The notes under the pieces are model-generated. The model was not told the origin of the DNA, searched no databases, and saw only the letters and a program-made list of their open reading frames with translations. DNA of 64,000 nt from Achromobacter insuavis (GTDB lineage: Bacteria; Pseudomonadota; Gammaproteobacteria; Burkholderiales; Burkholderiaceae_B): contig NZ_CADIJR010000012.1 in the NCBI RefSeq assembly GCF_902859645.1, forward strand, positions 49,291 to 113,290, read 5' to 3'. The position numbers and the translations under genes were made by a program. Below are positions 54,742-63,267 of this stretch, piece by piece (within the stretch, counting starts at the first letter, position 1; the number at the start of each line of letters is the position of its first letter).

Positions 54742-55137
54742 ATGAAAACCCTTGCTACCGCTTTGATGCTGTCCATGTCCGTTCTGGCCGCCGCTGGCGC
54801 CCAAGCCGCTGAAGCCGACCAAGGCCCGACGCGCGCCCAGGTTCAAGCCGAACTGCAACAAGCCAAGGTTTCCGGCCAATACACCTTCGGCGAAGAAGGC
54901 TACCCCGCCGCTATCGCCTCGAAGTCGAGCCTGACCTCGCAGCAAGTGCAGGACCAACTGGCCCAGGCCAAGAATGCCGGTGAAGTCACCTTCGGCAACA
55001 TGGACTACCCGCCCGTCGCCCACGCCGCCAGCACCACGTCGCTGAGCCGCAGCCAGGTCCAGACCGAACTGGCCCAAGCCAAGGCGGAAGGCCTGGTCAC
55101 CTTCGGCAACATGGACTACCCCCCCATGGGCAGCTGA
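54742..55137 (+). CDS. DUF4148 repeat-containing exported protein
   Basis: The protein (131 aa) has a signal peptide (cleavage after AQA, residue about 22) and three copies of a DUF4148 repeat (TRAQVQAELQQAKVSGQYTFGEEGYP, TSQQVQDQLAQAKNAGEVTFGNMDYP, SRSQVQTELAQAKAEGLVTFGNMDYP). The ATG at 54742 has GGAGG 8 bases upstream, while the longer frame has none. DUF4148 proteins are abundant in Burkholderiales and their function is unknown. It is followed by a strong terminator. Confidence 0.9.
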   Translation: MKTLATALMLSMSVLAAAGAQAAEADQGPTRAQVQAELQQAKVSGQYTFGEEGYPAAIASKSSLTSQQVQDQLAQAKNAGEVTFGNMDYPPVAHAASTTSLSRSQVQTELAQAKAEGLVTFGNMDYPPMGS

Positions 55138-55175
55138 TTGCACGGCCTGGCTTCCAGGCCCGGCAATCGCCCCCA

Positions 55176-55211
55176 AAGCCCTCCGGCCTCACCCGGGGGG
55201 CTTTTCTTTTT
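55176..55211 (+). terminator. Rho-independent terminator after the DUF4148 gene
   Basis: An 11-bp stem (AAGCCCTCCGG / CCGGGGGGCTT, one G-U pair) with a 6-base loop is followed by TTTCTTTTT, 39 bases past the stop. Confidence 0.88.
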
Positions 55212-55341
55212 GACGTTTCGACCGTCAATTAAGTCATAACGACGTTACTTAAAACCGTTACGACGCTTTGCTATCTACAAATCGACAGCGCCCGCGCATA
55301 GGATGAGGCCAACCCATCCCCCTCTATGCAGGAGCCGCACC

Positions 55342-56460
55342 ATGTCCCCCTCCCCCAAGCCCATCCTCCTCCTGGGCGCCGGCAAAATCGGTTTCGCCAT
55401 CGCCCTGATGCTCGAGCGCAGCGGCGACTATTCGGTCCTGGTGGCCGACCAGGATCCGGCGCGGCTGCGCGTTGTCGCGGAATTGGGTTGCGAGACGCGC
55501 CAGATCAGCGACGACGCATCGCTGGCCCGCTGCATCGAGGGCCGCTACGCGGTGGTCAACGCCCTGCCGTTCCATCGCGCCATCGCGGTCGCGCAGTTGT
55601 GCGCCCAGGCCGGCGTGCACTATTTCGACCTAACCGAAGACGTCGCCAGCACCCATGCCATCCAGGCGTTGGCCAGCGACGCCCGCGCGGTGCTGATGCC
55701 GCAGTGCGGCCTGGCGCCGGGCTTCATCGGCATCGTCGGCAATGCGCTGGCGCGGCGCTTCGACACCCTGCTGGACCTGCGCATGCGCGTGGGCGCATTG
55801 CCGCGCTACCCGTCCAACAGCCTGCGCTACAACCTGACCTGGAGCACGGAAGGGTTGATCAACGAATACTGCAATCCGTGCGAGGCCATCGTCGACGGCC
55901 AATTGACCAGCGTGCCGGCGCTCGAAGGCTACGAGACCTTCGCGCTGGATGGGGTCGAGTACGAGGCCTTCAACACCTCGGGCGGCCTGGGCACCTTGCC
56001 GGCGACCTTGCTGGGACGCGCCCGCAACGTGGACTACAAGTCGGTGCGCTATCCCGGGCACTGCAACCTGATGAAGCTGCTGCTCAATGACCTGCGCCTG
56101 CGCGATCGTCGCGACCTGCTCAAGGACATCTTCGAGACCGCGATTCCCACCACCGAGCAGGATGTCATCGTCATCCAGGCGCAAGCCTCGGGCCACCGTC
56201 ACGGCCGACTGGAGGAAGAGTCCTATCCCATCCGCGTGTTCGGCGCCGACGTCGACGGTCACCGGCTCAGCGCCATCCAGCTGTCGACCGCGGCCGGCAT
56301 TTGCGCGGCGCTGGATCTCGTTGCCCACCAGGTGCTGCCGCAGCGCGGCTTCGTGGGCCAGGAGCAGATCTCGCTGGAGGCCTTGCTGGCCAACCGCTTT
56401 GGCCGCGTCTATGCGGGCAAGCCGCTGGCCCTGGCCGGCGCCGTGACCGAAGACCGCTGA
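55342..56460 (+). CDS. Saccharopine dehydrogenase family oxidoreductase
   Basis: The protein (372 aa) has an N-terminal Rossmann domain (LLLGAGKIGFAIALML, VADQDP). The C-terminal part carries CGLAPGFIGIVGN and LRYNLTWSTEGLINEYCNP, typical of saccharopine dehydrogenase/lysine-ketoglutarate reductase-like enzymes, and the long RYPGHCN loop of the family. The ATG at 55342 is preceded by GGAG 9 bases upstream. It may act in lysine or another amino acid metabolism; specificity is not clear. No fused partner domain is present. Confidence 0.82.
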   Translation: MSPSPKPILLLGAGKIGFAIALMLERSGDYSVLVADQDPARLRVVAELGCETRQISDDASLARCIEGRYAVVNALPFHRAIAVAQLCAQAGVHYFDLTEDVASTHAIQALASDARAVLMPQCGLAPGFIGIVGNALARRFDTLLDLRMRVGALPRYPSNSLRYNLTWSTEGLINEYCNPCEAIVDGQLTSVPALEGYETFALDGVEYEAFNTSGGLGTLPATLLGRARNVDYKSVRYPGHCNLMKLLLNDLRLRDRRDLLKDIFETAIPTTEQDVIVIQAQASGHRHGRLEEESYPIRVFGADVDGHRLSAIQLSTAAGICAALDLVAHQVLPQRGFVGQEQISLEALLANRFGRVYAGKPLALAGAVTEDR

Positions 56461-56538
56461 GCCCGGCGACGCGCGCGGCATCATCGCGCAGCGGGCCGGC
56501 TGTCGGCCCGTCCGCCGCCCCGATCCGCGCGGTCGCGT

Positions 56539-57297
56539 TCAGGTCCACCCTTCCAGGCGCAGCGTCGCCCGCACCAAACGCTGCTCTTCCTGTTCGATCT
56601 CGGCCAGGTTCTGCCGCACGCTGTCGACGTGGTCGGCCGCGGCGCGGCGCGCCTGCTCCGGCTGGCGGCCGATCACGGCATTGAATAGCCGCGCGTGCTG
56701 CTTGTCGATCTGGCGCTTCTCCGGCTCGCGGTGGTACAGGTTGTTCACACAGGCGAACACCGAACCGAGCATCAGGTCGTTGAGCGACTGCAGCGTGTGC
56801 ACCAGCACCGGATTGTGCGAGGCCTCGCAGATGGCCAGGTGAAAGGCATGATCCAGGTGCGCGTGCGTGGCGGTGTCCGCGGCCTGCGTGTTCACCATAT
56901 CGTCGTAGCGCCGACGGATCATGATGAAATCGGCCTCGGTGCCGCGCAAGGCCGCCAGCCGCGCCGAATCCGCCTCCAGCAGCGAGCGCACTTCCAGCAG
57001 GTCATACAGCGTGCGCGGCTGCGAATTGAACAGATGCATCAGCGGCCCGGCGTCCACCTTCGAGATGCGGGCCACGAACGAGCCCTTGCCCTGCGAGGTA
57101 TGGATGATCTCGCGCGCGCGCAGCAGCTTGAGCCCTTCGCGCAGCGCGGTGCGCGACACGCCCAGTTTTTCCGTGAGCCGCCGCTCCGATGGCAAGGCCT
57201 GGCCGGCCTTCAGGACGCCGTCCAGGATCAGGCGCTCGATGCGCTCCGCCACCTCGTCCGCCACCTGGCGGGGTTTCGCTTCAGTTTCCGCGTGCAT
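56539..57297 (-). CDS. GntR/FadR-type regulator (GlcC-like)
   Basis: The protein (252 aa) has a winged-helix domain (about residues 10-72, LPSERRLTEKLGVSRTALREGLKLL) and a helical FCD ligand domain (about 95-230) with the metal-binding Asp/His pattern (DHAFHLAI, HARLFNAV). It is divergent from glcB, and two identical TGGTATGACCA sites sit between the genes. Genes of this kind beside glyoxylate-cycle genes (GlcC, PdhR, LldR) repress until glycolate or a related acid binds. The ligand here is not known. Confidence 0.87.
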   Translation of the reverse strand: MHAETEAKPRQVADEVAERIERLILDGVLKAGQALPSERRLTEKLGVSRTALREGLKLLRAREIIHTSQGKGSFVARISKVDAGPLMHLFNSQPRTLYDLLEVRSLLEADSARLAALRGTEADFIMIRRRYDDMVNTQAADTATHAHLDHAFHLAICEASHNPVLVHTLQSLNDLMLGSVFACVNNLYHREPEKRQIDKQHARLFNAVIGRQPEQARRAAADHVDSVRQNLAEIEQEEQRLVRATLRLEGWT

Positions 57298-57314
57298 TGC
57301 GTTCTCCGGACCAG

Positions 57315-57325
57315 TGGTATGACCA
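57315..57325. promoter_or_regulatory. Candidate GntR/FadR operator, copy 1 (TGGTATGACCA)
   Basis: The 11-base site has the TGGT-N3-ACCA pattern bound by FadR-family regulators such as PdhR and GlcC. It is 18 bases upstream of the regulator's start, so it may provide autoregulation. Confidence 0.75.
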
Positions 57326-57422
57326 TACCGCCGCCATCCTTGGTCCGTCGCTCCCTGCCTTTGTAAGTGACTGATATAGAACCATAAAAAAACGATGTTT
57401 GCCGGACCTCCGCCAAATAAAC

Positions 57423-57433
57423 TGGTATGACCA
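57423..57433. promoter_or_regulatory. Candidate GntR/FadR operator, copy 2 (TGGTATGACCA)
   Basis: An identical second copy lies 108 bases from the first and about 100 bases before the glcB start, where it could block or activate glcB transcription. Confidence 0.75.
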
Positions 57434-57534
57434 GCGGTTTTTGATATGGACTTTGGGTCGGGTGCGAACGATGATGTCAGGACCGATTCGCCCGGCGCCC
57501 GCGCCGCCCAGACCTACTACCGTCAGAGATCCGC

Positions 57535-59709
57535 ATGACTCAACGCACCCAGCACCACGGCCTGCAAGTGGCGGCCAATCTCAGCCAGTTCATCGAAAAG
57601 GAAGCGTTGCCCGGCTCCGGCCTGGATGCCGACGCGTTCTGGAAGGGATTCGCGGCCCTGGTGCATGACCTGGCGCCCAAGAACCGCGCCCTGCTGGCCG
57701 AACGCGACCGCCTGCAGGCCGAACTCGACGCCTGGCATCGCGCCCATCCGGGCCCGATCGCCGATCCGGCGGCCTACCGCCAGTTCCTGGAAGGCATCGG
57801 CTACCTGCTGCCGCAGCCTGCCTCGGTGCGCGCCACCACCGACCACGTCGATACCGAAATCTCGCAACAGGCCGGTCCGCAGCTGGTCGTGCCGATGTCC
57901 AACTCGCGCTATGCGCTGAACGCGGCCAACGCGCGCTGGGGCAGCCTGTACGATGCCCTTTACGGCACCGACGCGATTCCCGCCACGCCGGGCGACAACG
58001 GCGCCGGCTACAACCCCGAGCGCGGCCGCGCCGTCATCGCCCGCGCCCGCCAGTTCCTCGATACCGCCGCGCCGCTGGCGCAGGGCTCGCACGCCGACGC
58101 CCGCGGCTACACGGTCGAGAACGGCCAGCTGAAGATCGCGCTGGCCAGCGGCGCCACCACGCTCAAGACGCCGGCGCAGTTCACCGGCTACCAGGGCGAC
58201 GCCAGCGCGCCCACGGCCATCCTCCTCAAGAACAACGGCCTGCATTTCGAGATCCAGGTCGACCGCGCCCACAGCATCGGCGCCACCGATGCCGCTGGCG
58301 TCAAGGACGTGCTGGTCGAGGCCGCGCTGACCACCATCATGGATTGCGAGGACTCGGTCGCCGCGGTCGACGCCGAAGACAAGGTCCACATCTACCGCAA
58401 CTGGCTCGGCCTGATGAAGGGCGACCTGACCGAGGACGTCACCAAGGGCGGCAAGACCTTCACCCGCAAGCTCAACGCGGACCGCCAGTACACGCGTCCG
58501 GACGGCTCGGCGCTGACGCTGCATGGCCGCTCGCTGATGTTCGTGCGCAACGTCGGCCACCTCATGACCAACCCGGCGGTGCTGGACCGCGACGGCCAGG
58601 AGATCCCCGAGGGCATCCTCGACGCCGTGGTCACCAGCCTGGCGGCGCTGCAGGATCGCGAGCGCAAGCTCAACTCGCGCACCGGCTCGGTCTACATCGT
58701 CAAGCCCAAGATGCACGGCCCGGTCGAGGCCGCGTTCGCCAGCGAGCTGTTCGATCGCGTCGAGGACCTGCTGGGCCTGCCGCGCAACACCCTGAAAATG
58801 GGCATCATGGACGAAGAGCGCCGCACCAGCATCAACCTGAAGGCCTGCATCCAGGCCGCGGCGTCGCGCGTGGCGTTCATCAACACCGGCTTCCTCGACC
58901 GCACCGGCGACGAAATGCATTCGAGCATGGAAGCCGGCCCCATGCTGCGCAAGGGCGACATGAAGTCCACCGCCTGGATCACCGCCTACGAGCGCAACAA
59001 CGTGCTGGTCGGCCTGGACGCCGGCCTGCGCGGCCGCGCGCAGATCGGCAAGGGCATGTGGGCCATGCCCGACCTGATGGCCGCCATGCTCGAACAGAAG
59101 ATCGCCCATCCCAAGGCCGGCGCCAATACGGCCTGGGTGCCCTCTCCCACCGCCGCCACGCTGCACGCGCTGCACTACCATCAGGTGGACGTGCAGGCGG
59201 TCCAGCAGGAACTCGAGCGCACCAAGCTCGACAGCGTGCGCGACGAACTGCTGGCCGGCCTGCTGACGGTGCCGGTGGGCGACCGCAGCAAGTGGTCCGC
59301 CGCCGACATCCAGCAGGAACTGGACAACAACGTGCAGGGCATCCTGGGCTACGTGGTCCGCTGGATCGACCAGGGCGTGGGCTGCTCCAAGGTGCCGGAC
59401 ATCCACAACGTCGGCCTCATGGAAGACCGCGCCACGCTGCGCATCTCCAGCCAGCACATCGCCAACTGGCTGCGCCACGGCGTGACCAACAACGACCAGG
59501 TCATGGAGACCTTCAAGCGCATGGCCAAGGTGGTGGACGGCCAGAACGCCGGCGATCCCCACTACCTGCCGATGGCGGGCCACTTCGACAGCTCGCTGGC
59601 GTTCAAGGCCGCCTGCGCGCTGGTGTTCGAGGGCCTGACCCAGCCCAACGGCTACACCGAGCCGCTGCTGCACAAGTTCCGCCTGGAATTCAAGGCCGCC
59701 CGCGCCTGA
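57535..59709 (+). CDS. glcB: Malate synthase G
   Basis: The monomeric malate synthase G (724 aa) condenses glyoxylate with acetyl-CoA. [14 protein letters not shown] and [14 protein letters not shown] hold active-site residues (catalytic Arg), and GMWAMPDLM and [26 protein letters not shown] contain the catalytic Asp and the conserved Cys. The alpha/beta insertion domain and plug are intact and the length is standard. It serves the glyoxylate cycle or glycolate use. The GntR regulator upstream and a terminator downstream make it a single-gene unit. Confidence 0.97.
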   Translation: MTQRTQHHGLQVAANLSQFIEKEALPGSGLDADAFWKGFAALVHDLAPKNRALLAERDRLQAELDAWHRAHPGPIADPAAYRQFLEGIGYLLPQPASVRATTDHVDTEISQQAGPQLVVPMSNSRYALNAANARWGSLYDALYGTDAIPATPGDNGAGYNPERGRAVIARARQFLDTAAPLAQGSHADARGYTVENGQLKIALASGATTLKTPAQFTGYQGDASAPTAILLKNNGLHFEIQVDRAHSIGATDAAGVKDVLVEAALTTIMDCEDSVAAVDAEDKVHIYRNWLGLMKGDLTEDVTKGGKTFTRKLNADRQYTRPDGSALTLHGRSLMFVRNVGHLMTNPAVLDRDGQEIPEGILDAVVTSLAALQDRERKLNSRTGSVYIVKPKMHGPVEAAFASELFDRVEDLLGLPRNTLKMGIMDEERRTSINLKACIQAAASRVAFINTGFLDRTGDEMHSSMEAGPMLRKGDMKSTAWITAYERNNVLVGLDAGLRGRAQIGKGMWAMPDLMAAMLEQKIAHPKAGANTAWVPSPTAATLHALHYHQVDVQAVQQELERTKLDSVRDELLAGLLTVPVGDRSKWSAADIQQELDNNVQGILGYVVRWIDQGVGCSKVPDIHNVGLMEDRATLRISSQHIANWLRHGVTNNDQVMETFKRMAKVVDGQNAGDPHYLPMAGHFDSSLAFKAACALVFEGLTQPNGYTEPLLHKFRLEFKAARA

Positions 59710-59741
59710 GTCTTCCGCCTCGGCACGCGCAACACCTGGAC

Positions 59742-59771
59742 ACCGGGCAGCCCAGGCTGCCCGGTTTTTTT
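59742..59771 (+). terminator. Rho-independent terminator of glcB
   Basis: A stem of nine or more base pairs (ACCGGGCAGC / GCTGCCCGGT) with a tight loop is followed directly by seven T, about 33 bases past the glcB stop. Confidence 0.92.
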
Positions 59772-59811
59772 GGGGTGCGCGGCCCCGACCCGGCGCGTTG
59801 ATCGCGCTTTT

Positions 59812-59829
59812 TTCGCACAGTCGTGCTAA
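59812..59829. promoter_or_regulatory. TetR operator-like palindrome upstream of the TetR gene, copy A
   Basis: TTCGCACAGTCGTGCTAA lies 10-27 bases upstream of the TetR-family ATG and matches 15 of 18 bases of the perfect palindrome at 60503. Two sites flanking the same regulator suggest that it controls its own promoter and that of the downstream small gene. Confidence 0.7.
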
Positions 59830-59838
59830 ATTTCCGAC

Positions 59839-60456
59839 ATGACTGCCAAGACCGAAAAAAGCGAACTGACCTTCGCGGCCATTGTGGACGCGGCCCTCGA
59901 CATGGCCGCCGCCCAGGGGCTGGAAAGCCTGTCGCTCGGTCAATTGGCCAAGCGCCTGGGCATCAGCAAGAGCGGCGTGTTCTCGCGGGTGGGATCGCGC
60001 GAAGCCCTGCAGCAGGCCGTGCTCGAGGAATACGACCGCCGCTTCGTGGCGGCCGTCTTCACGCCCGCCATGGCCCAGCCCCGCGGCCTGCCGCGGTTGA
60101 ACGCGCTTGTCACGCTCTGGATCGAGCGCGCCTGCAACGTCGAGCTGCTGACCGGCTGCATCTACGTGGCCGGCGCCTTCGAGTTCGACGACGTCGAGTC
60201 GCCGCTGCGGGCGGTGCTTGAAGAGCGCCTCAAGCGCTGGCGCGCCGCCATGGTGCGCACGGTCGGCCAGGCATTGGAAGAAGGCCACCTGCGCCCGGAC
60301 ACCGATCCGGAACAGCTGGTGTTCGAGGTCTACAGCCTGATGATCGGGCTGATGCACGACGCCCGTTTCCTGCGCGATCCGCGCGCCCGCGAACGGGTGC
60401 GGGCCGCGTACGAACGGCTGATTTCCACGTATCGCAGCTTCCAGTACATCACGTAG
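59839..60456 (+). CDS. TetR/AcrR family regulator (first)
   Basis: The protein (205 aa) has an N-terminal TetR HTH (AALDMAAAQGLESLSLGQLAKRLGISKSGVFSRVGSREALQQAVL) and a C-terminal ligand domain (ACNVELLTGCIYVAGAFEFDDVESPLRAVL). The promoter carries a palindrome (59812) shared with the downstream peptide gene (60503). The ligand and wider regulon are unknown. Confidence 0.88.
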   Translation: MTAKTEKSELTFAAIVDAALDMAAAQGLESLSLGQLAKRLGISKSGVFSRVGSREALQQAVLEEYDRRFVAAVFTPAMAQPRGLPRLNALVTLWIERACNVELLTGCIYVAGAFEFDDVESPLRAVLEERLKRWRAAMVRTVGQALEEGHLRPDTDPEQLVFEVYSLMIGLMHDARFLRDPRARERVRAAYERLISTYRSFQYIT

Positions 60457-60502
60457 TCGTTGCAACGGATACCGGCACGGGCCGGTATTTCTTTCGGATA
60501 AT

Positions 60503-60520
60503 TTCGCACGATCGTGCGAA
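60503..60520. promoter_or_regulatory. Perfect 18-bp TetR operator palindrome, copy B
   Basis: TTCGCACGATCGTGCGAA is a perfect 18-bp palindrome between the TetR gene and the 38-residue peptide gene, 23-40 bases before the peptide ATG. It is closely related to the copy in front of the TetR gene. Confidence 0.82.
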
Positions 60521-60542
60521 TTTTTGGACAAGGAACGAGATC

Positions 60543-60659
60543 ATGGTCTTCTACATCGGCGGGGCCGTCGTCATCGCGGCGCTGGCGCGTCTCTGGCTGC
60601 TGTGGCGCGCCCTCCTGCGCCAGTTGCCGGACCAGCCGCACCATCTGGTGCTGTTCTAG
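60543..60659 (+). CDS. 38-residue membrane peptide under TetR operator
   Basis: The frame starts at the ATG at 60543, 9 bases after AAGGA, and stops at 60659. The product begins MVFYIGGAVVIAALARLWLLW, a single membrane span, then RALLRQLPDQPHHLVLF. It is too small for routine ORF calls, but the Shine-Dalgarno and the perfect operator just upstream support a real gene. It could be a small membrane regulator or the N-terminal remnant of a larger protein. Function unknown. Confidence 0.5.
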   Translation: MVFYIGGAVVIAALARLWLLWRALLRQLPDQPHHLVLF

Positions 60660-60768
60660 GCGCGGCCACCGGCGGGCAGGCCGGTCCCCGGGGCGGGCCG
60701 GCGCGTGGCGCTCGCCCGCGGCGCGCATCCCGGTCTATATTTCACATTCACTCCCCGTCACTGCCCCC

Positions 60769-61623
60769 ATGTCGCGCTCCGTTCACCTACTGATCATCGA
60801 TCCGCAAAACGATTTCTGCGACCTCCCCGCGGAATATCTCCCCGTCGATCCGCTGACCGGCCGCGCCACCGCGCCCGCGTTGCCGGTGCCGGGCGCGCAT
60901 GCCGACATGCAGCGGCTGGCGCGCTTCATCGATGTCGCCGCGCCCGCGCTGTCGGCCGTCACCGTCACGCTGGATTCGCACCATCGGCTCGACATCGCCC
61001 ATCCGACCTTCTGGCGCGGCGGCGACGGCCGCCCGGTGGCGCCCTTCACGCCCATCACCGCCAGCCAGGTGCGTTCGGGCGCCTTCCTGCCCCGCCACGT
61101 CGACGACCTGCCGCGCACGCTGTCCTATCTGGACGAACTGGAGACGCGCGGCCGCTACACCTTGATGGTCTGGCCGGTGCACTGCGAGATCGGCACCTGG
61201 GGCCACAACGTCCACCCGGACGTGCGCGCCGCCTATGGCCGCTGGGAAGAGGAAAGCCAGTACATCGTGCGCAAGGTGCCCAAGGGCGCCAACCCCTGGA
61301 CCGAGCACTACAGCGCGCTGATGGCCGAAGTGCCCGATGCCGATGATCCGCGCAGCCAGCTCAACCGCAAGCTGCTGGACTCGCTGGACCGCTCCGATCT
61401 CATCATCGTGGCCGGCGTGGCGGGCAGCCATTGCGTCAAGGCCACGGTCGAGCACCTCGCCGAACATCTGCCGGGCGGCAACCTGTCGCGCGTGGTGCTG
61501 CTGACCGACTGCATCAGTCCGGTCACCGGCTTCGCCGACGCGCAGTCCGCTTTCCTGCAGCGCATGCGCGACCTCGGCATGCAGGCGCGCAGCAGCGCGG
61601 ACATGGCGCGCGCCCTGGGGTAA
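60769..61623 (+). CDS. Cysteine hydrolase (nicotinamidase/isochorismatase family)
   Basis: The protein (284 aa) has the family triad pattern: Asp in LLIIDPQNDF, a Lys in VRKVPKG, and the nucleophile Cys in GVAGSHCVKATVEHL. The central VWPVHCEIGTWGHNVHP stretch resembles nicotinamidase metal-binding His residues. It is longer than PncA (about 210 aa) owing to insertions. The ATG at 60769 starts at the conserved core; the in-frame extension to 60514 covers the small peptide gene. The substrate (nicotinamide or another amide) is not certain. Confidence 0.82.
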   Translation: MSRSVHLLIIDPQNDFCDLPAEYLPVDPLTGRATAPALPVPGAHADMQRLARFIDVAAPALSAVTVTLDSHHRLDIAHPTFWRGGDGRPVAPFTPITASQVRSGAFLPRHVDDLPRTLSYLDELETRGRYTLMVWPVHCEIGTWGHNVHPDVRAAYGRWEEESQYIVRKVPKGANPWTEHYSALMAEVPDADDPRSQLNRKLLDSLDRSDLIIVAGVAGSHCVKATVEHLAEHLPGGNLSRVVLLTDCISPVTGFADAQSAFLQRMRDLGMQARSSADMARALG

Positions 61624-61653
61624 TACCCCCGCGCCGCCCGCGCCAAAAACACA

Positions 61654-61682
61654 ACGGCCGCACGCTTGCGCGTTGCGGCCGT
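61654..61682 (-). terminator. Terminator-like hairpin between convergent genes
   Basis: A 9-bp stem (ACGGCCGCA / TGCGGCCGT) lies between the hydrolase and the second TetR gene. On the minus strand it is followed by TGTGTTTTT, so it mainly serves the TetR gene; it may also act for the plus-strand gene. Confidence 0.6.
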
Positions 61683-61703
61683 GGCACTGGAAAAACGGAT
61701 GGA

Positions 61704-62294
61704 TCAGGCGGCGGGCTTGTCCTGGCACTCGACGTACAGGGCGCTGATCGCTTCGCACAGGGCCGGCGGCGCCTGGAACAGGCGTGACACCAGCATGCAG
61801 CCCTGCACCGTGGCGAACACCGCCCGGCCGGCCGCTTCGGCGGTGCCCGAAAACTTCAAGGTGCCCTCTTCGGCGCCTTGCGCCAATACACGGGTGAGCC
61901 AGGCTTCGTGCGCACGGAAGAATCCCTGCAGCGCGCCGCGCACGCGGTCGGGCAGGCTCATCATTTCGGCGGCCAACATGCCGCCCAGGCACAGTTCGCC
62001 GTGGCCGCAAGCCTTCGATTCCATCATCGACAGGTAGGCGTCGAGCTGGGCGTGGGCCGGCTGCGCGGTGTCGATGCTGCGCACCGACGCCAGGGCGCGA
62101 GCGCTGTAGGCTTCGACGGCCTCGTAGAGCAGGTCGTCCTTGCCGGGAAAGTAGTAGTGGATGCTGGACGTCTTCACGCCCACGTGCTCGGCCAGGTCGC
62201 GATAGCTGAAGCCGTTGCAGCCGCGGGTACGGATCAGCTTTTCGGCATGGGCCAAAAGCTGGTCGCGGGTGGTGTTGGGGGTCGGAGTGTCCAT
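61704..62294 (-). CDS. TetR/AcrR family regulator (second)
   Basis: The protein (196 aa) has an N-terminal HTH (LLAHAEKLIRTRGCNGFSYRDLAEHVGVKTSSIHYYFPGKDDLLYEAV) and a C-terminal domain with several Cys (SKACGHGELCLGGMLAAE, TVQGCML), of the kind seen in TetR regulators that sense reactive compounds. The sequence ACCTA-N4-TAGGT lies 12 bases before its start and recurs in front of the two DUF4148 genes, so it probably represses itself and them (inference). Confidence 0.87.
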   Translation of the reverse strand: MDTPTPNTTRDQLLAHAEKLIRTRGCNGFSYRDLAEHVGVKTSSIHYYFPGKDDLLYEAVEAYSARALASVRSIDTAQPAHAQLDAYLSMMESKACGHGELCLGGMLAAEMMSLPDRVRGALQGFFRAHEAWLTRVLAQGAEEGTLKFSGTAEAAGRAVFATVQGCMLVSRLFQAPPALCEAISALYVECQDKPAA

Positions 62295-62305
62295 GGCTGA
62301 ATATT

Positions 62306-62319
62306 ACCTACTAATAGGT
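62306..62319. promoter_or_regulatory. AYCTA-N4-TAGRT operator, site 1
   Basis: ACCTACTAATAGGT sits 12-25 bases upstream of the second TetR start and fits the pattern found at three other places within the next 1 kb. Confidence 0.75.
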
Positions 62320-62424
62320 CGGTTCGTCATCGGCGGTATCCCTAGGCGGTGATCCGATGCAACCGTGCGAACCCCGGCCGGGAATGATCCCGCCCCCCGG
62401 GGTTCGCAGTGGCCGTCATCGGAC

Positions 62425-62730
62425 TCAGCCTTGGACGGGCGGGTAGTCCAGTTCGCCGCTTTCGGTCAGACCCTGGGCGCGCGCGGCGGCCAGTTCCTGC
62501 TTCACCTGGGCGCGGCTCTTGTCGCCGGCGCTGGCGAAGGCGGTGGCGGCGTAGCCTTCTTCACCGCTGGCCAGTTCGCCGTTGGCGCGGGCGGCGGCCA
62601 GTTCTTGCTGCACTTGGGCGCGGGTCACCGTGCTGTGGGTGTCCACGGCGGGCGGATAGTCCAGTTCACCCGCATGGGCGGCGCCCAGGAACGAAGCGGT
62701 CAGGATCAGGGCGGATACGAGGGTCTTCAT
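62425..62730 (-). CDS. DUF4148 exported protein, copy 1
   Basis: The protein (101 aa) has a signal peptide (MKTLVSALILTASFLGAAHA, cleaved after AHA) and two DUF4148 units with TRAQVQQELAAARANGE and SRAQVKQELAAARAQGL followed by GELDYPP. It is nearly identical to the gene at 62810-63115, so the pair is a tandem duplication. The upstream AYCTA-N4-TAGRT site suggests TetR control. Function unknown. Confidence 0.9.
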   Translation of the reverse strand: MKTLVSALILTASFLGAAHAGELDYPPAVDTHSTVTRAQVQQELAAARANGELASGEEGYAATAFASAGDKSRAQVKQELAAARAQGLTESGELDYPPVQG

Positions 62731-62776
62731 GGTGGATCTCCAGTAAGGATCAGTACGGCACGATTACGTTGTTGCT

Positions 62777-62794
62777 ATCTATCTGTAGATAGAT
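62777..62794. promoter_or_regulatory. AYCTA-N4-TAGRT operator, site 2
   Basis: ATCTATCTGTAGATAGAT contains ATCTA-TCTG-TAGAT and is an almost perfect 18-bp palindrome, 47 bases before the start of DUF4148 copy 1. Confidence 0.78.
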
Positions 62795-62809
62795 TCGATG
62801 GGAAAAAAA

Positions 62810-63115
62810 TCAGCCTTGGACGGGCGGATAGTCCAGTTCGCCACTTTCGGTCAGGCCTTGGGCGCGGGCGGCGGCCAGTTCCTGCTTCACCTGGGCGCGG
62901 CTCTTGTCGCTGGCGCTGGCGAACGCGGTGGCGGCGTAGCCTTCTTCGGTCGTGGCCAGTTCACCGTTGGCGCGGGCGGCAGCCAGTTCTTGCTGCACCT
63001 GGGCGCGGGTCACCGTGCTTTGGGTGTTCAGGGCGGGCGGGTAGTCCAGTTCGCCGGCTTGGGCGGCGCCGATGAAGGAGGCGGACAGGATCAGGGCGGA
63101 TACGAGGGTCTTCAT
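62810..63115 (-). CDS. DUF4148 exported protein, copy 2
   Basis: The protein (101 aa) has the same layout as copy 1: signal peptide ending AQA, then two repeats with GELDYPP ends. Over most of the length the residues are identical (for example the last 35). The two genes are 79 bases apart and each has its own operator-like site, so they look like recent tandem duplicates with separately regulated promoters. Confidence 0.9.
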   Translation of the reverse strand: MKTLVSALILSASFIGAAQAGELDYPPALNTQSTVTRAQVQQELAAARANGELATTEEGYAATAFASASDKSRAQVKQELAAARAQGLTESGELDYPPVQG

Positions 63116-63160
63116 GATGTGATCTCCAGATAACGATGGCTAGGGTGTTTCGTTTAAACT

Positions 63161-63178
63161 ATCTACTTATAGGTAGAT
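63161..63178. promoter_or_regulatory. AYCTA-N4-TAGRT operator, site 3
   Basis: ATCTACTTATAGGTAGAT contains ATCTA-CTTA-TAGGT, 46 bases upstream of the start of DUF4148 copy 2, in the same relative position as site 2 is to copy 1. Confidence 0.78.
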
Positions 63179-63267
63179 AACAAGGCAAATAAAAAGGGGT
63201 GCTACTGTATTTCTGGTTTGGGGCGACGCTGCGGTGTTGCTGGGTGCTGCGTCGATGGATGAATCTT

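Noticed and set aside
57523-60531. 1002-residue open frame on the minus strand, antisense to glcB and the TetR gene
   Set aside because: It is a high-GC shadow of glcB. The predicted protein is Arg/Ala/Gly/His-rich with no domain, while glcB on the opposite strand is unmistakable.
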